From positions 34,396 to 98,395 of the forward strand of contig NZ_QRZF01000022.1 of assembly GCF_003464595.1 (NCBI RefSeq): a stretch of DNA of 64,000 nucleotides. The letters run 5' to 3'. Shown piece by piece: positions 19,301 through 26,232 of this stretch (the first letter of the stretch is position 1; the number at the start of each line of letters is the position of its first letter). Below the pieces are notes generated by a model. The model was not told the origin of the DNA. It saw nothing but the letters and a program-made list of their open reading frames with translations, and did not search any database. This DNA is from Bacteroides intestinalis (lineage in GTDB: Bacteria; Bacteroidota; Bacteroidia; Bacteroidales; Bacteroidaceae). The position numbers and the translations under genes are program-made.

Positions 19301-19729
19301 ACTGGTACCTTTCACCAATACGTTGACACCAATCAGAGGTCCCATATCGTCCGATACCTGACCGGTTATCGTACGTTCTTTTCCTTGTTGGGTACCTTCT
19401 TGTCCTGATTGAGGCTTCTCTGAAAGATAAACGATGTTATCTTCTACTTTAAAAGAAATATTTTTCCCTTTAAGAATAGCAGTCAAGGCATCTTCGATAG
19501 ATGCATTCTTCACATCGACTTTTTCCACTGCCGTAGCAGCAAGTTTGTCGTCATAAAAAAATTGATACTTGGATTGAGTTTTGATTTGTTCGATGACCGT
19601 ACCTAATGTCGTGCGAGACATGTTCAAATTCAGTTGGGCAAAAGTCCACTGGACTGATACAGTCATGAAGAACAAGACTAATAAAGCCCGTAGAAATTTC
19701 GAACTTTGAAAAGCATGATTGTTGTCCAT
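16385..19729 (-). CDS. SusC-type TonB-dependent transporter with N-terminal STN signalling domain
   Basis: 1114 residues from the ATG at 19729 (MDNNHAF); a TTG two codons upstream is less likely. Signal anchor to about residue 31, then an STN domain (about 32-105, LNLNMSRTTLGTVIEQI), a carboxypeptidase-regulatory-like domain (ITGQVSDDMGPLIGVNVLVKGT), a TonB-box-like region (VEEVVVTALGI), the plug (ALYVIDGVPMFN, GAAAAALYGSHAANGAIVITTKKG) and a 22-strand barrel ending FNVRFKF. It imports the glycan with SusD. The STN domain is the part that touches FecR-type anti-sigma factors, so this protein is probably also the sensor for the ECF sigma/FecR pair encoded upstream. It is separated from those genes by a terminator and a 125-base leader. 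Confidence 0.95.
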   Translation of the reverse strand: MDNNHAFQSSKFLRALLVLFFMTVSVQWTFAQLNLNMSRTTLGTVIEQIKTQSKYQFFYDDKLAATAVEKVDVKNASIEDALTAILKGKNISFKVEDNIVYLSEKPQSGQEGTQQGKERTITGQVSDDMGPLIGVNVLVKGTSVGCITDFDGNFTLTTTEANPVIQFSYVGYKTQEIAAKEQSVINLMMESDSQLVEEVVVTALGIKRATKALSYNVQEIKSDELTRVKDANLVNSLSGKVAGVTINASSSGVGGASKVVMRGTKGIDQSSNALYVIDGVPMFNLSGEGGQEFDSKGSSEAIADINPEDIESMSVLTGAAAAALYGSHAANGAIVITTKKGKEGRLSLTVSQNTEFLRPFVTPNFQNSYGTGDLLSSAGSVEKSWGNKLNPSNYMGYDPINDFLRTGVVATETVSLSTGTEKNQTYFSASAVNSVGMVPNNDYDRYNFTFRNTTSFLNDKMTLDVSASYIKQKDQNMVNQGTYSNPLVTAYLFPRGDDWNEIKMYERWDTSRNIYTQYWPQGIDTFTGQNPYWIAYRNLRENNKDRYMLSGSLSYKILDWLSVSGRVRVDNSASTYTEKLYATSNTTLAEGSNNGLYGISNTNDKQTYADIMLNINKNFGENLTFQANIGASLSDMQQDVLQNRGPISEDGIPNVFNVFQLDDSKTKRTQSGFHDQTQSVFASLELGYKSTYYLTLTGRSDWPSQLAGPNSTQSAFLYPSVGGSVILSELLKLPQQISFLKVRGSFASVGLPFPRFLANPTYSWDNSNKVWQSKRNYPMYNLKPERTDSWEVGLTARFLNHFNLDLALYTTKTYNQTFDPKISVSSGYSTLYVQTGSVRNKGVELGLGYSNEWGKFKWSSNYVFSTNKNEILELLENYVHPETGTVITKERLDVGGMGQARFILKKGGSLGDLYSTADLQRDSNGNILVDQNGSVTANYNAEDIKLGSVFAKCNMSWRNDFSWKNLNFGFMLSARIGGIVYSATQAAMDMYGVSESTEIARNQGGVYVNGTDLVNAQKWYTTIGSQSGIPQYYTYSATNLRLQEASVGYTIPRDKLWNVADVTVSLVGRNLLMLYCKAPFDPEAVASTGNYYQGIDNFMTPSARSLGFNVRFKF

Positions 19730-19859
19730 AAACAAAGTTTAAAGGTTACACATTGGTTAATTTTAATCTGTCAGGAGACCCTTTCCCCCGACTTTCATAT
19801 ATAAAACAACAGTCGCTAAAAATACACTTACTACAAAATGATATTTTTTTTCATTAAAA
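19730..19859 (-). promoter_or_regulatory. Leader and promoter region of the SusC operon
   Basis: This stretch must hold the start of the SusC transcript. I see no TAnnTTTG element at a useful place, which agrees with use of the ECF sigma factor. CGACT (19789-19793) and AGTCG (19811-19815) can pair, with a 17-base loop. On the plus strand there is a T run at 19843-19851. Loci of this kind can carry an antisense RNA to the susC leader (DonS in B. fragilis); I cannot identify a convincing plus-strand promoter for one here. Confidence 0.4.
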
Positions 19860-19892
19860 CAAAAAAGGGAATAGTTTTAATTCCTATTCCCT
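19860..19892 (-). terminator. Terminator between the GH92/FecR/sigma genes and SusC
   Basis: On the minus strand GGGAATAG (19891-19884) pairs with CTATTCCC (19874-19867) around a 9-base loop and is followed by six T. It lies 28 bases past the GH92 stop and splits the regulatory genes from the SusC operon. Confidence 0.85.
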
Positions 19893-19919
19893 TCTTTCTT
19901 ACATTATTAACTTCAGCCC

Positions 19920-22199
19920 TTACTTCTTTTTTATTTCATTAGAGAAAGAATATGGATAATCTTCCGGATGTATTCCTCTCTGCAAGTTGGGCTTATTACC
20001 CATATCAAATTTCAGGACACCCCCCTTCAACAGGTCTTCGTGTTTCACATAATTCTTCGTATATTCATCTCCATCCAGGCGAAGCGATTCAATATACATA
20101 TTTTCAGAACTATTGTTTGCTGCATCAATGACCAATGAACGACCATTCTCCAGATGAAGTGTAGTTTTCTTGAACAAAGGAGCACCGAGAACATATTCAT
20201 CGGTTCCCGGACAAACCGGATAGAAACCTAATGCTGAGAACACATACCAGGCAGAAGTCTGCCCATTGTCTTCATCTCCACAATACCCATCAGGACCGGG
20301 AGTATACATACGGTTCATCACCTGACGCAACCAATATTGAGCTTTCCAAGGCTGTCCGGCATAATTGTACATGTAAATCATGTGCTGTATAGGCTGGTTA
20401 CCATGCGCATAGTTACCCATATTCATCACTGTCATTTCACGTATTTCGTGGATCACCTGTCCATAATAGCTGTCATCGAAGATAGGAGGAACAATAAACA
20501 CAGAATCCAACATTTCGACAAATACTTTTTCACCACCCATCAAATCGATCAGACCTTGCGGATCATGGAAAACAGACCAGGAATAATGCCAGCTGTTTCC
20601 TTCTGTAAATGCATCTCCCCATTTCAAAGGAGAGAAAGGTGCCTGGAACTGCCCATCTTTATTACGCCCACGCATCAATAGGCTTTCCTTATCGAACACG
20701 TTCTTATAGTTCATAGCACGATTAGCAAAAAGTTTCTGCTCTTTCTTCGGACGATCCAGCGCTTTTGCCATCTGATAGATACACCAGTCATCATAAGCAT
20801 ATTCCAGAGTACGGGCAGCATTCTCATTGATCTTTACGTCATAAGGAACATAACCTAATTCATTATAATATTCATGACCGAGACGTCCGGTAGAAGAAAC
20901 TTCCGGATGTACATTCTTTGTGCCATGAATAAGTCCTTCATACAAGGTAGCCACATCATCCACTTTAACCCCTTTCAGATAGGCATCAGCCAATACAGAA
21001 GCAGAGTTATTACCAATCATACAACCGCGATGTCCCGGGCTAGCCCATTCAGGGAAGAAACCGCTTTCCTTATATGTATTGACGAGACCTTCCTGGATTT
21101 GTTTGTTTACCGAAGGATACATCAGGTTGAGGAAAGGGAACAGGCAACGGAAAGTATCCCAGAAGCCGGTATCCGTATACATATATCCAGGTAATACCTG
21201 ACCATTGTAAGGACTATAATGAACAGGATTGCCCGCCTCATCAAATTCATAAAAAGCACGGGGGAAAAGTACCGAACGATACAGACAAGAATAAAAAGTA
21301 CGATACTGATCAAGATTACCACCATCCACTTCTATTTTACCCAATACCTCGTTCCAGGCATCTTGCCCTTTCTGAACCAAAGTATCAAAACTATCGTTTC
21401 CAAGCTCTTTCAAGTTTCTGTCTGCCTGCTCAAAACCGATAAAGGAAGAGGCTACACGAGCATGCACGATTTCTCCTTTACGGGTTTTAAAACCAATAAT
21501 TGCACCTGCATGTCCGGCCTTCTGTTCTTTTTGATTCTCTGTCAAAACGCCATCGGCAACAGAAGCCTGATAAGTGAAAGGCTTGTCGAACTCAATGACA
21601 AAGTAGTTCTTGAAGTTATCGGGCACTCCACCACTGTTACGGGTTGTATATCCGATAATCTTATTTTGTTCAGGAATAATTTTAATATAAGATCCTTTGT
21701 CGAAAGCATCCACTACAATATATGAATGTTCATTCTCCGGAAAAGTAAAACGGAATAAAACAGCACGTTCAGTGGGAGTAAACTCCGTCACGACATCGTG
21801 TTCAGCAAGATACACCTTATAATAATGAGGTAATGCAACTTCTCCTTTATGAGAGAACCAACTGGCACGCTTATCTTCATTAAATTCGGGTTTGCCTACT
21901 ACCGGCATGATAGAAAACTGACCGTAGTCATTAATCCAGGGACTGGGTTGGTGGGTTTGTTTAAAACCACGGATTTTATGGGCGGTATATACATACTGCC
22001 AACCATCTCCCATTTTTCCTGTTTGAGGAGTCCAGAAATTCATACCCCATGGACGTGCGATAGCAGGGTATGTATTACCTGTAGATAGTTCGAAACTGGA
22101 TAACGTACCCATCAGCGGGTTAACGTATTGTGTTAAATCTTTAGCCTGCGCCCAGAGAGCACAGCCCAAAAAGCACATTGATAAAAGCAGCTTTCTCAT
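19920..22199 (-). CDS. GH92 alpha-1,2-mannosidase (BT3990 type)
   Basis: 759 residues with a type I signal peptide (ALWAQA before KDLTQY), so periplasmic. The residues reported for the alpha-1,2-mannosidase BT3990, as I remember them, all occur at the same numbers: Trp88 (QPSPWINDYG), general acid Glu533 (TEGNSWHYSW), His584-Glu585 (VIHEIREM), and Asp642/Asp644 (GDEDNGQTS). This makes orthology and Ca-dependent inverting alpha-1,2-mannosidase activity very likely. It would trim the Man-alpha-1,2 caps of imported high-mannose glycans. It follows FecR by 41 bases and is the last gene of the regulator operon, ahead of a terminator. Confidence 0.95.
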   Translation of the reverse strand: MRKLLLSMCFLGCALWAQAKDLTQYVNPLMGTLSSFELSTGNTYPAIARPWGMNFWTPQTGKMGDGWQYVYTAHKIRGFKQTHQPSPWINDYGQFSIMPVVGKPEFNEDKRASWFSHKGEVALPHYYKVYLAEHDVVTEFTPTERAVLFRFTFPENEHSYIVVDAFDKGSYIKIIPEQNKIIGYTTRNSGGVPDNFKNYFVIEFDKPFTYQASVADGVLTENQKEQKAGHAGAIIGFKTRKGEIVHARVASSFIGFEQADRNLKELGNDSFDTLVQKGQDAWNEVLGKIEVDGGNLDQYRTFYSCLYRSVLFPRAFYEFDEAGNPVHYSPYNGQVLPGYMYTDTGFWDTFRCLFPFLNLMYPSVNKQIQEGLVNTYKESGFFPEWASPGHRGCMIGNNSASVLADAYLKGVKVDDVATLYEGLIHGTKNVHPEVSSTGRLGHEYYNELGYVPYDVKINENAARTLEYAYDDWCIYQMAKALDRPKKEQKLFANRAMNYKNVFDKESLLMRGRNKDGQFQAPFSPLKWGDAFTEGNSWHYSWSVFHDPQGLIDLMGGEKVFVEMLDSVFIVPPIFDDSYYGQVIHEIREMTVMNMGNYAHGNQPIQHMIYMYNYAGQPWKAQYWLRQVMNRMYTPGPDGYCGDEDNGQTSAWYVFSALGFYPVCPGTDEYVLGAPLFKKTTLHLENGRSLVIDAANNSSENMYIESLRLDGDEYTKNYVKHEDLLKGGVLKFDMGNKPNLQRGIHPEDYPYSFSNEIKKK

Positions 22200-22240
22200 A
22201 CTATTATATTTATAAGATTATATATTTCAAAAGTTTCCTT

Positions 22241-23248
22241 TTATTTTTTGGGAGACAAAAATACACTATTTCCTACAATTTTATATTCAATAGGTATTGC
22301 ATTTGTACTTTTAATCAAATTCAGGATTTCCTCCACAGTGTTTTTCTTCTTCAGTGTACCCGAATATGTTTTAGTAGCATCCATATCAGGCGCCAGAATA
22401 ATCTTCACTCCATAAGAATTCTCTAAAGTACGGGCAATCGTAAATATATCGGCATTTTCAAAGACAAACTGATTATTATGCCAATTCTCAATACCTGTAT
22501 CCACTTGCTTCACTACCAGACGACGAGTTACAGCGTTCAATTCGGCTTTTTGCCCCGGGGCCAACACAATCATACCCTCATTGTGATTGCCTTTCACCTC
22601 AATTTCTCCCTTAATCAGTGTAGCTACTGCCGAGCGGTTCATCTTATCACTCTTCAAGTTAAAAACCGTACCCAGCACTCTGACTTGCATGGCTTCACTT
22701 CGCACAATAAAAGGCTTTTCTACATTTCTCTTTACTTCAAAATAGGCCTCTCCCTCCATATACACATTTCTTCCCTTTTCAGAGAACTCACGTGGATACT
22801 TCAAGGTTGTATGCTTATTCAACCATACTTTAGTGCCATCGGGCAGCATCAACTCCTTCACCTCATCCCGGGCTACAACAGCCACTAACTGTTCTTCACT
22901 TTGAGCCTGATAGATATGATAGCTCAAACCGGATACAAAGAAAATTCCTATGAACATAGCAGCATACTTCATCCAAGTATGCATTCTACGCACCTTGAAC
23001 TGTTTAGCTTCTTCCTGTGCCAACCGTTTGAATAACTGCTTTTCTGCTTTTTCTATTTTTTTCTCATCAGTAGAATCGCCATTCTTTCCCAGATGATATA
23101 TTTCCTCTATCCTGAACAATTCACGCGCATTATCGTCCGACTCGTTCAGCCAAGTGTTCACCTCACGGAGTTCTTCTTCAGAACATTCACCCATAAGGAA
23201 TTTGACCAGTAATTCTTCATTCAACTTATTTTTTCCTTCCTTCATCAT
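22241..23248 (-). CDS. FecR family anti-sigma factor
   Basis: 335 residues. A cytoplasmic N-terminal part (1-88, helical, ECSEEELREVNTWL) is followed by one membrane span (about 91-112, KYAAMFIGIFFVSGLSYHIY) and a periplasmic FecR domain (VVARDEVKELMLPDGTKVWLNKHTTLKYP, GEAYFEVKRN) and a C-terminal STN-interacting domain (DIFTIARTLENSYGVKIIL). It should hold the ECF sigma factor until SusC signals glycan binding. The gene lies 31 bases after the sigma gene. Start could be either of two adjacent ATGs at 23248 or 23245. Confidence 0.95.
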   Translation of the reverse strand: MMKEGKNKLNEELLVKFLMGECSEEELREVNTWLNESDDNARELFRIEEIYHLGKNGDSTDEKKIEKAEKQLFKRLAQEEAKQFKVRRMHTWMKYAAMFIGIFFVSGLSYHIYQAQSEEQLVAVVARDEVKELMLPDGTKVWLNKHTTLKYPREFSEKGRNVYMEGEAYFEVKRNVEKPFIVRSEAMQVRVLGTVFNLKSDKMNRSAVATLIKGEIEVKGNHNEGMIVLAPGQKAELNAVTRRLVVKQVDTGIENWHNNQFVFENADIFTIARTLENSYGVKIILAPDMDATKTYSGTLKKKNTVEEILNLIKSTNAIPIEYKIVGNSVFLSPKK

Positions 23249-23279
23249 ACTAATAAAACAATCGTTTCGACAAAAACAC

Positions 23280-23840
23280 TTATACCTTATTCAATAAAAA
23301 CAGGACTAACATAAAGTTGAGGTAGCCCAATCTTTCACGCAGGAACTTCAAAGCTTTATACATGTGAGCCTCTACCGTCCGCAACGATATTCCCATTGTT
23401 TCTGCAATTTCTTTGTTCTTCATATCATGCAGATAACTGAGTTTGAAAACCATCTTGCATTTATCCGGCAGTTCATTAATGGCTTCGGAAAGCTCTCTTC
23501 TAAGCTCACGATCCTCTATCCTTTTCACTACATCATTACTATCCGGCTGATAGAATTCAACCCTCTTCTGATTAATTTCCGTTACGACAGCTTCGTAACT
23601 ATTCTTGATGTCCCGGTGCTTCAAAACATTCAAAGCACGGGTATACACCGCCCGATACAGAAATGCCTGTATCTGCTCTCCCACCGTCACTGTATCTTTT
23701 CGTCGCCACAATTCCACAAATACATCTTGTACTACGTCCTCTGCTTCTTCCTCACCCACAATACGTGTGGCATAGAAAAGCAGATTGGCATAGTATTTAC
23801 GGAAAAGGAGTTTATAAGTTGAATCAAAGTTATCACCCAT
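23280..23840 (-). CDS. ECF RNA polymerase sigma factor (Bacteroidetes sigma-70 type)
   Basis: 186 residues. Region 2 lies at about 15-80 (AEDVVQDVFVELWRRKD) and region 4 at about 115-170 (LPDKCKMVFKLSYLHDMKNKEIAETMGISLRTVEAHMYKALKFLRERL would be the helix-turn-helix part, here given by its first and last landmarks LPDKCKMVF and AHMYKALKFL). It is paired with the FecR gene 31 bases downstream and should switch on the SusC operon. A strongly hydrophobic C-terminal tail (FMLVLFLL) is seen in many Bacteroides ECF factors of this kind. It starts 20 bases after the upstream GH92 stop, so its basal expression probably depends on that gene's promoter. Confidence 0.95.
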   Translation of the reverse strand: MGDNFDSTYKLLFRKYYANLLFYATRIVGEEEAEDVVQDVFVELWRRKDTVTVGEQIQAFLYRAVYTRALNVLKHRDIKNSYEAVVTEINQKRVEFYQPDSNDVVKRIEDRELRRELSEAINELPDKCKMVFKLSYLHDMKNKEIAETMGISLRTVEAHMYKALKFLRERLGYLNFMLVLFLLNKV

Positions 23841-23860
23841 AATCCCACAACTTCATTTTA

Positions 23861-26095
23861 TCACTCTATTGCATACCACACTGCCCCCGGTTTATTCCCC
23901 ATCTCAAATTCAAAGACAGAGCCATTCATTATTTGTTCATGTGTGATATAGCTTTTATCATAAGGTTTCCCGTCGAGTTTCACCGACTGGATATATATAT
24001 TCTCTTTACTAACAGCCGGCGCCAATACCGTAAATATCTTGCCGTTATCCAAATGCATTTTCATTTCAGGATACATAGGGGTGCCTATTTCATATCTGCC
24101 ACTAACCGGATCTACCGGATAGAATCCCATTGCGCTAAATACGTACCAGGCAGACATCTGACCACAATCCTCATTCCCGCATAAACCGGCAGGCGTGTTT
24201 TTATAAAGTTCATGCATCACCTCGGCGGCATATTTCTGAGCCTTCCAAGGTTGCCCTACAGCATTAAACAAATAAATGACATGATGACTCGGTTCATTTC
24301 CATGCGCATACTGCCCAATCATTCCGGTACTGAAAATAGGCAGATCTTCATCCGCAGAAGGATTATAAGTGAACATACTATCCAGTTTCTGGGCAAAACG
24401 CTCCGTACCTCCGACCAAGCCAATCAAACCATCGACATCTTGCTGCACAGACCAGAAATATTGCCAACCGTTACTTTCGCAAATATGTGGAGTATAGTCA
24501 TCCGGACTGAAGGGTTGAATAAAATTTCCTTTATTATCACGCGGCTGCATAAAAGAAGTCTGGGGATTATATACATTCTTATAGTTTTGAGAACGTTTAT
24601 AGAATTCAGCTGCAATCTGTCTTTCACCCAACTTTTCTGCCATACGGGCAATACAATAGTCATCGTAAGCGTATTCCAGAGTTTTAGAGAGCGACCAGTT
24701 CTCCGAGTTATAATGATCCGTCACATCATAAGGTACATAACCATACTTTTTATACAATCCAATTCCGCGATATTCATCTATATTGGCTGTAGCTACACAG
24801 GCTTCCAAAGCTTTCTTCGGATCAAAATTTCCTATACCTTTCAGATAAGCATCCACAATTACCGGTACAGCATGATAACCTATCATCATGTCCGTTTCAC
24901 TTCCATAGAAGTTCCATACCGGAAGACGTCCGTTCTGTTCATAGAAAGCAAGAAAAGACTGAACCATATCGTTCACACGTTGTGGCTCTATATAAGTGTA
25001 AAGAGGATGAGCGGCACGATAGGTATCCCACAATGAGAAAGTGCTGTAATTTTTCCATCCATCTGCCTGATGCACTTGTTTATCGGGACCGTAATAGGTA
25101 CCGTCCACATCATTATAAATAGTCGGTGCCAGCATAGAGTGATACAGAGCCGTATAAAATTTGACTTTCTCATCAGGATCATCGCATGTGATTTCTATTT
25201 TAGAAAGTTGCTCATTCCAATTTTTCCGGGTAACAGCCAGATATTTATCGAAATCATCCTCCGGTACTTCAGCAGCAAGATTACGGGCAGCACCCTCCAT
25301 GCTTACGCCTGATATGGCAGTGGTTACAAGAATCTGCTCTCTTGCAGTGGTATGGAAATCAAAACGGGCGATAGCAGACGTTCCTATTCGTTCACCATCC
25401 TTGACAATAGCAGCAGTATCCAACTGTATTGCTTTAAACGGTTTAGAGAAGCGGGTACGAAAATAAATATGCTGATCGCGTGCCCAACCGTCAGAAAAGC
25501 GATACCCTTGTATGGTAACAGAATCGACTCTCTCAATATAAGTATCATTGGTAGAATCCCAATTCATAGCCTTTCGCAAGTTCAGGAAAATGGCAGCATC
25601 TGCTTCGGGAAAGGTATAGCGTTGAATACCGCAACGCTCGGTTGCTGTCAGTTCTACGTTGATATCATAGTCTTTCAACCGAACCTGATAATATCCGGCA
25701 CTGGCAGTTTCTTCGGAGTGAGAAAATAAAGAATGAATACCCAATGGAGCATCTGCTTCTTTATAGGGTAAAGTAACAGGCATAAAAGATATATCATATA
25801 AATCACCCGCCCCGGTACCTGAAAGATGGGTATGACTAAAACCTGCAATCGTACTGTCCGGATAGAAATAACCGGAGATACGATCCCATCCCGGAAGTCC
25901 GTTATCAGGACTTAGCTGCACCATGCCGAACGGGGCTTGTGCTCCGGGATATGTATTCCCGGTAAAATCCGTACCGATAAAGGGGTTGACATACTCTGTG
26001 GCATAGCACTTACTTTTCGTATCCGGTTGTTGGGACACACACGCTGAAAGGGAGAAAAGGAATAAAACCAGTAAAAACAATTCTGACAATTTCAT
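23861..26095 (-). CDS. GH92 family alpha-mannosidase, lipoprotein (BT3994 position)
   Basis: 744 residues with lipobox FSLSAC. GH92 motifs: YVNPFIGTDFTGNTYPGA, FSHTHLSGTGAGDLYD, FSLWDTYRAAHP, CESNGWQYFWSVQQD (the Glu before Ser-Asn-Gly-Trp as likely acid), YAHGNEPSHH and CGNEDCGQMSAWY. The His-Glu pair and Trp88 of the alpha-1,2 enzyme are missing (PIFSTGMIG and GTGAGDLYD in their places), so a different linkage is likely. It is the first gene transcribed in the whole locus, just ahead of the sigma gene, which matches the BT3994-BT3993 order I remember in B. thetaiotaomicron. Being first, it may be made at a basal level as a scout enzyme at the surface (inference). Confidence 0.93.
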   Translation of the reverse strand: MKLSELFLLVLFLFSLSACVSQQPDTKSKCYATEYVNPFIGTDFTGNTYPGAQAPFGMVQLSPDNGLPGWDRISGYFYPDSTIAGFSHTHLSGTGAGDLYDISFMPVTLPYKEADAPLGIHSLFSHSEETASAGYYQVRLKDYDINVELTATERCGIQRYTFPEADAAIFLNLRKAMNWDSTNDTYIERVDSVTIQGYRFSDGWARDQHIYFRTRFSKPFKAIQLDTAAIVKDGERIGTSAIARFDFHTTAREQILVTTAISGVSMEGAARNLAAEVPEDDFDKYLAVTRKNWNEQLSKIEITCDDPDEKVKFYTALYHSMLAPTIYNDVDGTYYGPDKQVHQADGWKNYSTFSLWDTYRAAHPLYTYIEPQRVNDMVQSFLAFYEQNGRLPVWNFYGSETDMMIGYHAVPVIVDAYLKGIGNFDPKKALEACVATANIDEYRGIGLYKKYGYVPYDVTDHYNSENWSLSKTLEYAYDDYCIARMAEKLGERQIAAEFYKRSQNYKNVYNPQTSFMQPRDNKGNFIQPFSPDDYTPHICESNGWQYFWSVQQDVDGLIGLVGGTERFAQKLDSMFTYNPSADEDLPIFSTGMIGQYAHGNEPSHHVIYLFNAVGQPWKAQKYAAEVMHELYKNTPAGLCGNEDCGQMSAWYVFSAMGFYPVDPVSGRYEIGTPMYPEMKMHLDNGKIFTVLAPAVSKENIYIQSVKLDGKPYDKSYITHEQIMNGSVFEFEMGNKPGAVWYAIE

Positions 26096-26178
26096 AATAC
26101 TACATAGTTAACGTGCATATGTAACAACTCAGCATCCGGAAACACTTAGCGGTTTCTCAAATAAATTCATCGAACGAA

Positions 26179-26186
26179 CAAATATA
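26179..26186 (-). promoter_or_regulatory. -7 promoter element for the GH92-sigma-FecR operon
   Basis: The minus strand reads TATATTTG here, about 84 bases ahead of the GH92 start at 26095. No clear -33 TTTG. It is divergent from the plus-strand element 24 bases away. Confidence 0.5.
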
Positions 26187-26209
26187 GTCTAAAAATTCCA
26201 ATTAATTTA

Positions 26210-26217
26210 TAACTTTG
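26210..26217 (+). promoter_or_regulatory. -7 promoter element for the HAD-DUF3667 gene
   Basis: TAACTTTG, an exact TAnnTTTG match, 15 bases ahead of the ATG at 26233. Its position makes the upstream TTG at 26215 an impossible start and supports the ATG. Confidence 0.55.
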
Positions 26218-26232
26218 CCGCAAAAAGCGACA

